Counted from the stretch's first letter, positions 46,439 through 55,706 are shown. The stretch is DNA of 64,000 nt from Nitrosarchaeum sp963825095 (GCA_963825095.1 CAWGRV010000020.1:62001-126000); one strand, 5' to 3'. Numbers and translations: made by a program. The notes: a model not told the origin generated them from the sequence alone.

Positions 46439-46552
46439 TCAAACTTTACAGTCTGTACATGATTCACATACCCACCTACTTGTCTCTTGGTTAATCTTGT
46501 CTGGGATTTTATCCATCAATCTATGACAATTATCGCATAGTTTTGCCTTCAT
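46439..46552 (-). CDS. Cys-rich microprotein, 37 aa (zinc ribbon-like)
   Basis: ATG 46552 on the minus strand: MKAKLCDNCHRLMDKIPDKI followed by NQETSRWVCESCTDCKV. Two Cys-x2-Cys knuckles (residues 6/9 and 29/32) plus Cys35, separated by 19 residues, as in zinc ribbons. Divergent from the rhodanese gene at 46696. Confidence 0.65.
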   Translation of the reverse strand: MKAKLCDNCHRLMDKIPDKINQETSRWVCESCTDCKV

Positions 46553-46695
46553 TTTCACTGAATCTAATGAGAATGCACTATTCAATCTTCACATTGTTTT
46601 TGGCTTTGATAACGAGTGTAATGATGTTGCTGAAAAAATCTACTAAAAGAAAATAAAAATTTAATTTAATAAATAAAATGTGAAAACAAATAAGT

Positions 46696-47565
46696 ATGAA
46701 TACAAATTTAGAAAATAATATGAATTATGCCCACCCGGAAGTTTTGGTAGATACAAATTGGGTATACAAAAATCCACCAAATGAAAATAGGAAGGTAGTT
46801 GAAGTTGATTATGATCCTGTAAACGGATATCAAAAAGGTCACATTAAAGGTGCCAGCTTAATTTGGTGGAAGCGTGATATCAATGATCCAATAACTAGAG
46901 ATATAATTAGTAAAAAACAATTTGAGGCATTAATGTCTAAAAACGGTATAAAGGAAGATAGTGAAGTCATCCTTTATGGTGATTTTAATAATTGGTTTGC
47001 AGCGTTTGTTTTTTGGGTCTTCAAATACTATGGTCATGAAAATCTGAAGATTATGGATGGTGGAAGAAAGAAATGGGAATTAGAAAATAAAGGATATGTT
47101 ACAGAAGAACCACAAATTCCTGCTGTGGTATACAAAGCACAACCACCAGATGAAGGATTACGTGCTTATTTATTTGATGTTAGCAGGGCATTGGGACGAG
47201 AAGATACCGTGATGGTTGATGTACGATCGCCAAAAGAATTCACTGGTGAAATTACAGCGCCCCCCGAATATCCAATGGAACATGCACAACGAGGTGGACA
47301 TATTCCTGGTGCAAATAATATTCCATGGGCAACTGCTGTAAATGATGCTGATGGAACTTTCAAGTCTGTGGAAATCCTTAAACAAAATTATGAACAAAAA
47401 GGTGTAACCCCAGATAAAGATGTTATATGTTATTGTAGAATTGGAGAAAGATCATCTCATAGTTGGTTTGTTCTAAAATATCTACTTGGTTATTCCAAAG
47501 TTCGAAATTACGACGGCTCTTGGACTGAGTGGGGTAACATGATAGGCAACCCCGTGGAAAAATAA
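46696..47565 (+). CDS. Thiosulfate/3-mercaptopyruvate sulfurtransferase (two rhodanese domains)
   Basis: Transfers sulfur from thiosulfate or mercaptopyruvate to a thiophilic acceptor. Inactive N-terminal domain (residues 14-130; Asp in ILYGDFNN where Cys would be) and active C-terminal domain with DVRSPKEFTGE, HIPGANNIPW and the active-site loop CYCRIGERSSHSWF. The CRxGERS loop fits thiosulfate sulfurtransferases. 289 residues, intact; the next gene follows one base later. Confidence 0.9.
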   Translation: MNTNLENNMNYAHPEVLVDTNWVYKNPPNENRKVVEVDYDPVNGYQKGHIKGASLIWWKRDINDPITRDIISKKQFEALMSKNGIKEDSEVILYGDFNNWFAAFVFWVFKYYGHENLKIMDGGRKKWELENKGYVTEEPQIPAVVYKAQPPDEGLRAYLFDVSRALGREDTVMVDVRSPKEFTGEITAPPEYPMEHAQRGGHIPGANNIPWATAVNDADGTFKSVEILKQNYEQKGVTPDKDVICYCRIGERSSHSWFVLKYLLGYSKVRNYDGSWTEWGNMIGNPVEK

Positions 47566-47566
47566 G

Positions 47567-47878
47567 TTGTCATTAGATCTTCCTGTGATAAAGAAAGGAT
47601 CGTATTATTACATTAAAGATGCTAATACCAATTTTGTTATGGAAGACCTTACTAAAAGAGGTCTTACTGTAAAGGATACATCAATTGATGAAAAACTAAA
47701 TGTAACCGCAGACAAAGGAATGATTCACGATATGGATGGAATAGGTCATTGGGTGCCCATTCGTTGGTATTTCCCAAAAGACACGTTTGATCTTACAAAA
47801 ATCTCAGAATACGCAGAAATCATGGAAAAAAAGTATATTGAACTTCGTGAGCTTACATGCCCAGACGATAGTCCCTGA
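47567..47878 (+). CDS. Conserved hypothetical protein, 103 aa
   Basis: Not recognised. Small soluble protein (MSLDLPVIKKGSYYYIKDANTNFVMEDL; GIGHWVPIRWYFPKDTFDLTKISEYAEIMEKKYIELREL). TTG start, one base after the sulfurtransferase stop, so it is part of that operon and may take part in sulfur transfer. The sole Cys is at residue 99 (LTCPDDSP), near the C-terminus, a position used by some sulfur carriers; this link is inference. Confidence 0.6.
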   Translation: MSLDLPVIKKGSYYYIKDANTNFVMEDLTKRGLTVKDTSIDEKLNVTADKGMIHDMDGIGHWVPIRWYFPKDTFDLTKISEYAEIMEKKYIELRELTCPDDSP

Positions 47879-47913
47879 AACCTTTTTAAATAAATTCAAT
47901 TCAAATAAACCAG

Positions 47914-48864
47914 ATGTCATTACTTCTAAAAGATCGAGTTTGGACAATGGAAGCATCAACTGCAAAACGTGGTGTATACCCTTTGCATGGTTTCAAACTT
48001 GGTTTGTACAGATTACCAATAAAACTTGAAGATCCTTTAGAAATTAAATCAATACACGATGGTTTGAAAAAGGCATTTGAAATGGATGCATATGCTGATC
48101 GAATCTTTGCGACATATCGTTGGAAAGAACAAAATATGAAAAATCCAGATGCTAAAGGATACGAAGAGGTAGATCTATCTGTCACTGTAGAAATTGTTAG
48201 TGGTGAAGTAGTTGATATTATTTATCAAATTTTTCCAATTGAAAAATTCGGTGATCCGAATTGGGTAAAAGATTATAGGAAAAAAGCAGATCATTTTGCA
48301 AAAATGGTTATCGATACTATATTACGAAATACTATTTTGGCAGACAAAATGATCTCTTATCTTGCAAAAGCAGAGAAACTCAATCACTCTCAAGCAATAC
48401 AAAGACTAGAAGAACTCACACCACTTGCAAAAATAGTTCTTAACGCTAAACCAAAGCCAAGCGAATCTGCATCTGACGAAATTGCAGAAGATGAAGGCGG
48501 CGAATTTGAAATTCCTGATGGAGCAAAACCTGGACCAATTGACGTAGCCTACAAATCTAAAATGAAACCATCTACACCATTTGACGCAAGTGGACATGTG
48601 ATTAAAACTTGGGGAAGAAAAGGAGCCAATAATGGAATCCTTGGAGTGTGGGGAGAATTTGTTTCTGTTGATTACGATATTTGCATTGCAGATGGTGGAT
48701 GTATAGAGGCATGTCCTGTTGGAGTTTATGAATGGTTTGATACTCCTGGAAATCCTGCATCTGGGAAAAAACCCTTAATGTCAAAAGAGCCAGACTGCAT
48801 ATTTTGTCTTGCTTGTGAGGGAGTTTGCCCAGTGCGTGCAATAAAGATCTTTGAACAAAAATAA
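47914..48864 (+). CDS. Sulfolobus-type 7Fe/zinc ferredoxin with a long N-terminal domain
   Basis: Electron carrier. C-terminal part (residues 225-316) matches the thermoacidophile zinc ferredoxin: GVWGEFVSVDYDICIADGGCIEACPVGVYEWFDTPGNPASGKK and CIFCLACEGVCPVRAIKIF, that is Cys-x5-Cys-x3-Cys-Pro (typical of a 3Fe-4S site) and Cys-x2-Cys-x2-Cys-x3-Cys-Pro (4Fe-4S). About 210 N-terminal residues form an unrecognised alpha/beta domain (VDLSVTVEIVSGEVVDIIYQIFPI) and an acidic linker. Intact. Likely redox partner of 2-oxoacid oxidoreductase; inferred. Confidence 0.82.
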   Translation: MSLLLKDRVWTMEASTAKRGVYPLHGFKLGLYRLPIKLEDPLEIKSIHDGLKKAFEMDAYADRIFATYRWKEQNMKNPDAKGYEEVDLSVTVEIVSGEVVDIIYQIFPIEKFGDPNWVKDYRKKADHFAKMVIDTILRNTILADKMISYLAKAEKLNHSQAIQRLEELTPLAKIVLNAKPKPSESASDEIAEDEGGEFEIPDGAKPGPIDVAYKSKMKPSTPFDASGHVIKTWGRKGANNGILGVWGEFVSVDYDICIADGGCIEACPVGVYEWFDTPGNPASGKKPLMSKEPDCIFCLACEGVCPVRAIKIFEQK

Positions 48865-48916
48865 TTAATTCATTTTGCAAGTATAAATAGCGACTAACTA
48901 TTTTTAGAATCTAGAG

Positions 48917-50959
48917 ATGGCACTTAACTCATTTACTCAATTTGTTTTTGATCTTTTTATCTTATCTGCTATCATAATTACTGCTTATACTTGCAATTTC
49001 TATTATCTGACATATCTTTCAATAAAAAGAAAGCAAATTTTTACTACTATTGATGTAGGTACACCGACAGTTACGATTCAATTGCCAATATACAATGAGA
49101 AGTATGTAGCAAAGCGATTGGTTGATGCAGTTTGTGGGATGGATTATCCACAAGAAAAGATGCGAATTATGGTTTTAGATGACTCTGATGATGATACTGT
49201 AAAGATTATTGATGATGCTGTTGATGAATACAAAAAACAAGGATTTCAAATTGAGCATATCCGACGTGGAACTAGAAAGGGATACAAAGCAGGATCCTTA
49301 AAACACGCAATGCAGACTACTGATACTGAATTCGTAGCGATTTTTGATGCTGATTTTATTCCACCAAAATGGTTCTTAAAAAGAGCAATTCCTCACTTTT
49401 CCAAATCTAATATTGGATTCATTCAATGTCGTTGGGGACATGTAAATGAAAACTATTCTGCAATGACTCAAGCACAAGCACTCAGTCTTGACTTTCATTT
49501 CTTGGTGGAACAAAAGGCAAAAAGTAACTCCCATTTATTTATGAACTTTAACGGTACTGCTGGAATCTGGAGACGTGAATGTATCGAAGATGCTGGTGGC
49601 TGGCATACTGCAACTCTTGTTGAAGATCTTGATCTTAGTTACAGAGCACAAATGAAAGGATGGAAGTGTATCTTTCTTCCCGATATCATAGTTAACGCTG
49701 AACTACCAGTTCAAATGAATGCCGCTAAAAGACAACAGTTTCGTTGGGCAAAAGGTTCAATACAATGTGCAATAAAATTATTGGCAGAGATTCTAATCAA
49801 ACGTAAAGTTGCAATAGAAGCAAAAATTCAAGCATTTGTTCAACTCACACGTCATATTGTTTATCCATTAATCTTAGTACAATTTCTTGCATTACCTGTT
49901 CTGTTAGCTGCAAACATGAATCTCTACCTAGTTAGTGTTCTTCCAGCATTGACAATTGCTACATATCTTGCGATGGGACCTGGAGCATACATAATTATAA
50001 TTCAAAGCATGTATCATAATTCTTGGAAATCTAAGGCTAAAGTTTTACCTGCATTACTTGTTTTCAATGCAGGAATGTCTGTGAATAATAGCGTAGCTGT
50101 GTTTGATGCAATTTTTGGTAAGAAAAGTGAATTCTTGAGGACTCCAAAATATGGAATTATTAACAAAGATGATGACTGGAGAGATAAAGCATACAATCTG
50201 CCTTTTACAAAAACTACCTTGCTTGAAATCTTTTTTGGCATTTATGGGTTGATGGGGATTTTGATTTCCATATTTTCAAATAATCCTATTTTTGCTCCAA
50301 TAATTGGTCTACAAACGGTAGGGTTTTTTTATATTGCGTACATGAGTCTCTCTCATACCAGATTTAAAAGAAATAAATCCAGTGTCCCTCCTCTCTTAAC
50401 CCAAGGAGAAAAAATGGCAAAAAGGATATACCAACTATCAATGATTGGAATAGTTGCAATTGTGATTTTTGGAGGATTTATGGCAATTAATGGCTATAAT
50501 GACGATATCTATCCTCTTGATAGAATACGTGGAAATTTGGATGGTATAATGGGTTCCTCAGATCCAACCGCCATTAAAACTCATTTAACCGCTATTAAAC
50601 AGGATTTAAAAATTATTCTGGATAAGTTACCTGAAAGTAAAAACCCTGTATGGATATTTCCAACAGAGTCCACAAACTTTAATCGAATTGACCGTGATGT
50701 TGATACTATGATTGCAAGCATTGAAACAATTTCTAGAGTATCTGATGACAGTTCTGCATTTCAAACTGGCATGACTAACATCCAAGAACGCTCTATTGCT
50801 ATTAGTAAAAATATTATGGACGCTACTCCATATATGTATGTCAGCGTATCCAATATTCTTTTTAGCACAATTTGGATAGCAGCAATTTTAGGAATATTTG
50901 CAGCTCTTAAACGAAAGAAAGATCAACTCACTGCATTTGATCAAGCAACTGGTGTCTAG
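48917..50959 (+). CDS. Cellulose synthase-like family 2 glycosyltransferase
   Basis: Processive membrane glycosyltransferase. One N-terminal membrane helix (residues 8-35), cytosolic catalytic domain with DDS (88-90), DAD (124-126), TLVEDLDLSYR (Glu216-Asp217) and QQFRWAKG (263-270, the QxxRW motif), then several membrane helices (about 308-390, 420-475, 500-520) and a C-terminal soluble segment (about 520-645) before a last helix. 680 residues. Product unknown, probably a surface polysaccharide. Ends overlapping the convergent coiled-coil gene by four bases. Confidence 0.88.
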   Translation: MALNSFTQFVFDLFILSAIIITAYTCNFYYLTYLSIKRKQIFTTIDVGTPTVTIQLPIYNEKYVAKRLVDAVCGMDYPQEKMRIMVLDDSDDDTVKIIDDAVDEYKKQGFQIEHIRRGTRKGYKAGSLKHAMQTTDTEFVAIFDADFIPPKWFLKRAIPHFSKSNIGFIQCRWGHVNENYSAMTQAQALSLDFHFLVEQKAKSNSHLFMNFNGTAGIWRRECIEDAGGWHTATLVEDLDLSYRAQMKGWKCIFLPDIIVNAELPVQMNAAKRQQFRWAKGSIQCAIKLLAEILIKRKVAIEAKIQAFVQLTRHIVYPLILVQFLALPVLLAANMNLYLVSVLPALTIATYLAMGPGAYIIIIQSMYHNSWKSKAKVLPALLVFNAGMSVNNSVAVFDAIFGKKSEFLRTPKYGIINKDDDWRDKAYNLPFTKTTLLEIFFGIYGLMGILISIFSNNPIFAPIIGLQTVGFFYIAYMSLSHTRFKRNKSSVPPLLTQGEKMAKRIYQLSMIGIVAIVIFGGFMAINGYNDDIYPLDRIRGNLDGIMGSSDPTAIKTHLTAIKQDLKIILDKLPESKNPVWIFPTESTNFNRIDRDVDTMIASIETISRVSDDSSAFQTGMTNIQERSIAISKNIMDATPYMYVSVSNILFSTIWIAAILGIFAALKRKKDQLTAFDQATGV

Positions 50960-52630
50960 GCAATATTCAATTCTTTTCGGATTTCATCTACGGCTCTAAT
51001 ACCATAAATATCTCTAATTTGCTGAATTCTGATTGCTTCTTTTAGGAATTCTTTACCAATCGCATTTGTCAAAATTGTAAATATGTCACTAAATCTAATT
51101 TCCCACTTGTCTGCACAATCCAAAATCTTGCTTACTGCCCATTGCCTAACCTCATGTGGTAATGGTATTTTTTCACCTGATTCTATGGATAGTTTATCAA
51201 ATAAATTTACAATTTCTGCCGTCTGTAATGCCATGTTTTCAAGGTCTTTTGCATCACCATATTTTGATTCAGAATGCATCCTAATATTTGATTGATATTC
51301 TGACAGCTTTAGTAATGCCATTACCTCTTTCGATGAATCTTTTGATGCTTTGTTTGTAACATTTTTGATTGATTGCATCTCTTCAAAAATTTTATCTGAT
51401 TTTCTGTGAAATTCTATTGTAGATGCGTCTTGTCGTTTTAAAACATCTGAGACTGATGAAATTTTTTCTTCAATAATGTTTGTTTTCTCAAATACATTTT
51501 GCTTGAAATTTGAAAAATCTTCCTGTACTGATTTTAATCCCTCTCCTACAAAGGCGGTTGAATCTGCCCTATGAGTTAATGAATTAATTTCAGTTTCAAT
51601 CCTGTCTACTTTTCCTGAAATATTTTTGATTGTATTTATACTTAAATTGGACGCAGAATCTGCTTTTGTCGCAACAGTATCAAATTGTTGCTTTAATCCA
51701 TCTATGATTCCTCCCAGAGAATCAATCTTTGATGCTTTTCCAGAAATTGCATCAATTGTAACTTTTATTGCAGCTAATTCAGAACCTAATTTTGCGACAG
51801 AATCTGCTTTTATCGCAACAGTATCAAATTGTTGCTTTAATCCATCTATGATTCCTCCCAGAGAATCAATCTTTGATGCTTTTCCAGAAATTGCATCAAT
51901 TGTAACTTTTATTGCAGCTAATTCAGAACCTAATTTTGATGCCGAATTTACATTGTCTATCATTTTTCCTAGTTCTTGTTTTAGGCTAGAAATTATCTGA
52001 GAATTTATTTCAAAACTGTCTGTTTTTTTGGCCATTTCCTTAAGGCTATTTTTTAGAATTTCAATTTCATTACCTACTTCTAAAAATGAATCTGATTTTC
52101 CAGATACTTTTCTTAGATCGTCTCTTACTTCATCAATTCTTTGTGCAATTTTTATTATCATTTGCGAATTATTTTTTATCGAGTTTGAACTGTCTTCGAT
52201 TTGCTGTGATAATTCTTGTGTTCTTGGTGATGATTTTTGTAGTTCGTTTATTTTGTTTACCTCTTCTTGAAGTTTTGTAGTTTGCTCATGAATTTTGGTA
52301 ACCATATTTGATTGTGATCTTACCTGATTTAATCCTGCATACAGTTTCTGTGTATCATCTTCAAGAATGTTGATTTGTTTTGATTGTCTCTGTATGTTTT
52401 CTAGAGTTGATGTCAAAGTATCAATCATTTCTTTCATGGAGACAAGCACCTTTTGATTATCTCCAAAAATCTTTGACATTACTTTGATCTCTTTTTGTAA
52501 TGCTTTCGTAGAATCTGACACTGATGCTACCTTTTTGAGTAAGGATGAGGCTGTAGGTTCATGTTTTATAAGTCTTTTTTATTTTATCTTCAATCTTGTC
52601 TGTTTTCTTCTTTGTTTCTTTAACAGCCAT
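50956..52630 (-). CDS. Long coiled-coil protein with internal duplication (one frameshift at the start)
   Basis: Cytoplasmic, no membrane segment. The start is ATG 52630 (MAVKETKKKTDKIEDKIKK); a one-base change near 52577 joins LIKHEPTASSLLKKVASVSDSTKALQKEIKVMSKIFGDN. Residues about 60-430 are heptad-rich (SKIHEQTTKLQEEVNKINELQK and similar), with a 48-residue unit SELAAIKVTIDAISGKASKID... present twice in tandem. The C-terminal 100 residues (LSEYQSNIRMHSESKYGDAKDLENMALQTAEIVNLFDKL) form a globular helical domain. Could be a scaffold or SMC/cytoskeleton-like element; no family recognised. Confidence 0.7.
51655..51938 (-). repeat. 144-base direct repeat, two near-identical copies, inside the coiled-coil gene
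   Basis: Copies begin at about 51655 and 51799 (period 144 bases, 48 residues) and differ at only a few positions (for example GTCGCA versus ATCGCA). In coding terms each copy is SELAAIKVTIDAISGKASKIDSLGGIIDGLKQQFDTVAxKADS. The near identity points to a recent duplication or gene conversion. Confidence 0.95.
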
Positions 52631-52691
52631 ATCTATTAGGAAGAAAATCTAATGATAAAAAAGTTAGGTATAAAATAAAAAATGTAAAGAG

Positions 52692-52799
52692 TTACTTGTT
52701 GACAACTTCTGGCTCATGAAGTAATTCATGAAATGTTTTTTCAGCCAGTCCATTTGCTGTATCAATAAAGCCTCTTGGACAATATTCACATTGTATCAT
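52692..52799 (-). CDS. C2H2-like microprotein, 35 aa, directly behind a palindrome
   Basis: From ATG 52799: MIQCEYCPRGFIDTANGLAEKTFHELLHEPEVVNK, with Cys4, Cys7, His24 and His28 (Cys-x2-Cys-x16-His-x3-His). The start codon is one base from the perfect inverted repeat at 52801-52823. A TATA-like ATTAATA lies about 26-30 bases upstream of the ATG, which would make the mRNA leaderless and place the repeat between TATA box and start. Confidence 0.65.
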   Translation of the reverse strand: MIQCEYCPRGFIDTANGLAEKTFHELLHEPEVVNK

Positions 52800-52800
52800 A

Positions 52801-52823
52801 TAGTACGGTATTGTACCGTACTA
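52801..52823. promoter_or_regulatory. Perfect 10-base inverted repeat (operator candidate)
   Basis: Arms TAGTACGGTA and TACCGTACTA are exact reverse complements separated by TTG. Another inverted repeat, GGTAAT / ATTACC with six bases between, follows at 52834-52851. The first repeat covers the space between a TATA-like box and the start of the minus-strand microprotein gene, the classical place for a repressor site in archaea. Confidence 0.6.
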
Positions 52824-53040
52824 TTAATAATCCGGTAATTATGACATTACCAATTATACAGTCAGATACCCCAGGTCATTTTTCTACACTATTTTCAGTT
52901 GACCTACTCATCATTCTGTAATTAGATAAATGGTAACTAGTCATAAAGAGGTTCAAAATCAAATAAATTTTCATTAAAAAATGTTAAGCTGAAATTCATT
53001 ATTGTTTGTTAGGCTCGTGGGCAACTGTTTTTAAACAAAT

Positions 53041-54378
53041 TTGTTGAATATTCTCGTGGATAACAGTTGGCTTCAGATTAATTCGTCTGAAATTCAAAAT
53101 ATTTTGAATCAAATAGTGACTGGTTTAATTGATCAAGTTACTCACATTCCACATACTTCATTTGTGACTGATTTAGCTTTTATCATGATTATCGGTGCAA
53201 TTGTTACACTAGCATTTTTTAAAATAAGACAACCCCTAATCATTGGCTATCTTTTTGCAGGAATGTTGTTAGGGCCACTATCACCCTTATGGTCTTGGAT
53301 TCTTCCTCCAGGAAGTCGACCGTCTGATATGTTAGAAAGCGTTGGAATTTTGACCGATATGTCTGGGTTGAATTTATTTTCTGAAATAGGTGTAATTTTA
53401 CTTCTTTTTGTAATTGGAATCGAATTTCCTTATGCAAAAATAAAAAGCATTGGACGAATTGCAATCGGGGTAGGATCCATTGGTTTGTTTGCAACCTTGG
53501 GTGCAGTATTTTATGCTGCAACTGCTCTTGGATTGAACTCTATGGATTCATTATTCATTGCGGCTGCTCTTTCTATTTCTAGTACTGCTGTAATTGCAAA
53601 AATTTTAGAAGAAATGGGACGAATAAAAAGAGAATCAACAATTCTTGTGTTGGGAATATTGATTGTAGAGGATGTAATTGCCGTCATTTTAATTTCCTCT
53701 TTGCAATCAATTGCTCTAGTTGGAACTGTGTCTGTAGAATCCATTCTAATTGTAATCATTGTTGCAGCAGGATTGATTGTTGGCACATTTACAATTGGAA
53801 CAAAAGTAATTCCACCTTTGATTGATAGAGTTGCGGCATCTGAACATCATGAAATTTTGTTATTGAGCGTTCTTGGTGTATGTTTTGGATACGCTCTATT
53901 GGCAAATATTGTTGGATTGTCTGTTGCTATAGGCGCATTTCTTGCAGGAGTTCTAGTTGCTGAATCCAAATCCTCTGAAGTTTCTAAACTCTTGGCCAGT
54001 CCAATTAAAGACATGTTTGTAGCCATCTTCTTTATTTCAGTTGGTGCTCTAATGGATGTATCACAACTTCAAAATTATATCTTTGTAGCAATTGTGTTAA
54101 TTATAGTTGCAATTGCTATGAAATTTGGAGGAAATTTGCTTGGCAATCTTTTATTTAGTCAAAAACGTGAGAAGGCAATTCGTTCTGCATTTACTTTAGC
54201 TGCTCCCAGAGGCGAGTTTTCAATCGTAATAATAAAAACTGGGGTTGATATTGGGGCAGTAAGTGCATTTTTGTTTCCACTAGTTGGTGTGATTTCTATA
54301 ATCACCGCATTTCTTTCACCCTTTATGATAAAAGCAAGTGATAAAGTGGTTCCAATGTTAGAAAAGAAAAATGACTGA
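53041..54378 (+). CDS. Cation:proton antiporter, CPA2/KefB family
   Basis: Membrane Na+ or K+/H+ exchanger. About 12 membrane helices; signatures RQPLIIGYLFAGMLLGPL (first pore helix), ALSISSTAVIAKILEEMGRIKRES, and SVAIGAFLAGVLVAESKSSEVSKL. No C-terminal RCK/TrkA domain, so regulation differs from bacterial KefB. 445 residues, intact. The TTG at 53041 is followed directly by a second TTG. Overlaps the next gene by eight bases. Confidence 0.9.
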   Translation: MLNILVDNSWLQINSSEIQNILNQIVTGLIDQVTHIPHTSFVTDLAFIMIIGAIVTLAFFKIRQPLIIGYLFAGMLLGPLSPLWSWILPPGSRPSDMLESVGILTDMSGLNLFSEIGVILLLFVIGIEFPYAKIKSIGRIAIGVGSIGLFATLGAVFYAATALGLNSMDSLFIAAALSISSTAVIAKILEEMGRIKRESTILVLGILIVEDVIAVILISSLQSIALVGTVSVESILIVIIVAAGLIVGTFTIGTKVIPPLIDRVAASEHHEILLLSVLGVCFGYALLANIVGLSVAIGAFLAGVLVAESKSSEVSKLLASPIKDMFVAIFFISVGALMDVSQLQNYIFVAIVLIIVAIAMKFGGNLLGNLLFSQKREKAIRSAFTLAAPRGEFSIVIIKTGVDIGAVSAFLFPLVGVISIITAFLSPFMIKASDKVVPMLEKKND

Positions 54379-54802
54379 TGAACTTAAAAAATTATATGAA
54401 GAAGTTCATGATGGAGTAACCACCTTTAATTTTGATGGTAAGGATGTTCCATGCATAATTTTAGCTGAAAAAAAATACGATGAAATAATATCCAAAGTTG
54501 CAGGAAAATCTCTTTCAATTAATACTGATCTTAACATATTGCAAGATGGTTTGGGTCATGTTTTTGTAGAAATTTTCTTAACGTTTTCTCAAGGAAAAAT
54601 TGCTGAAAAATTTTTAATCAATGCAAATAAAGATCTTTTCTTTTTTCAATCTCTTGCAAAAAATTCAATGCTTGCGCTTTCATCACCAAACTCTCACTAT
54701 GGAAAGGATAATGTCTTTATGATTCAGTTACCTCGACCTGAAAAAGCTGAAGATGCATTAGAAATTATTCTCAACGGATTGAGACAAAATAATCAAGAAT
54801 AA
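54371..54802 (+). CDS. Hypothetical protein coupled to the antiporter, 143 aa
   Basis: Soluble alpha/beta protein (VTTFNFDGKDVPCIILAEKKYDEIISKVAGK; DLNILQDGLGHVFVEIFLTFSQGKIAEKFLINAN; NVFMIQLPRPEKAEDALEIILNGL). ATG start eight bases inside the antiporter end, so translation is probably coupled and it may modulate that transporter. No family recognised. Confidence 0.65.
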   Translation: MTDELKKLYEEVHDGVTTFNFDGKDVPCIILAEKKYDEIISKVAGKSLSINTDLNILQDGLGHVFVEIFLTFSQGKIAEKFLINANKDLFFFQSLAKNSMLALSSPNSHYGKDNVFMIQLPRPEKAEDALEIILNGLRQNNQE

Positions 54803-54806
54803 ATGG

Positions 54807-54880
54807 TGCAGTTACCGGGATTTGAACCCGGGTCACGAACTTGGCAAGCTCGAATATTAACCAAACTGTACTATAACTGC
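54807..54880 (-). tRNA. tRNA-Gly (GCC anticodon)
   Basis: On the minus strand acceptor GCAGTTA / TAACTGC with discriminator A and an encoded CCA (54804-54806). Anticodon arm CGAGC-TTGCCAA-GTTCG gives anticodon GCC; T arm CCGGG/CCCGG with loop TTCAAAT. No intron. D arm is A/T-rich with GTAC...; still foldable. Sits between two plus-strand genes, with its 3' end just after the stop at 54802. Confidence 0.93.
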
Positions 54881-54944
54881 AACAATCCTAAGGTCTGAAT
54901 TTGGATATTAAACTGTTTTTAACTATTTCCTACAAGATAAAACT

Positions 54945-55208
54945 ATGGATAAAATATTGATGGAGAAAATAAAGCAAAAAATTCAAGAATCTATTTCAAA
55001 TAAGGAGGAAATTAGCCAACTTATTCAATTACTTTCAAACATTGATGATTCAAAATCATTTGCACTTGGAGTTATTGTAGGTAGAATCTATAATGCCTTT
55101 TATTATCAAACAAAAAGAATTTTGAATAGAGAACCAACCAAATCTGAATTTAAAGAATTTTTAGAATTTATTAAAAGTAAGAAATCTGAATTAATGGATT
55201 TATGGTGA
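54945..55208 (+). CDS. Hypothetical protein, 87 aa
   Basis: Not recognised. Helical, charged small protein (MDKILMEKIKQKIQESISNKEEISQLIQLL; NAFYYQTKRILNREPTKSEFKEFLEFIKSKKSELMDLW). ATG start. Converges with uL16, overlapping by nine bases. Confidence 0.6.
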   Translation: MDKILMEKIKQKIQESISNKEEISQLIQLLSNIDDSKSFALGVIVGRIYNAFYYQTKRILNREPTKSEFKEFLEFIKSKKSELMDLW

Positions 55209-55706
55209 CATTTGTCCCCAGGGAATTACCTTAATTGTTGCAGTACCTGGTAATTTTACACAAGCACTCTTGAGGGCCTTTTTTGCATTCTCTAAATGTG
55301 CTTGATTAACATAAAACTCCATAATACACTGTCCTTGTTTTACTCTGGCGCCTAAACTGGTAGCTTTTCCCCAAGCTCTTCTCATTCCTTCTGAAATTCT
55401 ATCTGCACCTGCAGTTGCAACCATCTTGTTTTCTCTTAGAAGAACGTGAGGATAAATTCTAAGTCTTGAGAAATATCCAGTCTCACCAGTTGCCTGTTCA
55501 AGTAATTTATTTGCAGATAACCTGCAAGACTCTATGGCCATATGCCTAATCTGGATTTTTTCATTTATTAATAATTGGACACAGAAATCATAATTGGCTC
55601 TTTTTCCACCTTGAAATTTTGCAATTTTTATCTGAGGATTACCTTTGATGTACTCTTTTCTACAGAATGGTTGTCCATTTCCAACTCGATAATTAGCACC
55701 ATGCAT
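55200..55706 (-). CDS. rpl10e: Ribosomal protein uL16 (archaeal L10e)
   Basis: Large-subunit protein near the A-site tRNA elbow. 168 residues: MHGANYRVGNGQPFCRKEYIKGNPQIKIAKFQGG, FSRLRIYPHVLLRENKMVATAGADRISEGMRRAWGKATSLGARVKQGQCIM. ATG start preferred by conserved N-terminus. Intact; stands alone, outside a ribosomal operon. Confidence 0.95.
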   Translation of the reverse strand: MHGANYRVGNGQPFCRKEYIKGNPQIKIAKFQGGKRANYDFCVQLLINEKIQIRHMAIESCRLSANKLLEQATGETGYFSRLRIYPHVLLRENKMVATAGADRISEGMRRAWGKATSLGARVKQGQCIMEFYVNQAHLENAKKALKSACVKLPGTATIKVIPWGQMSP

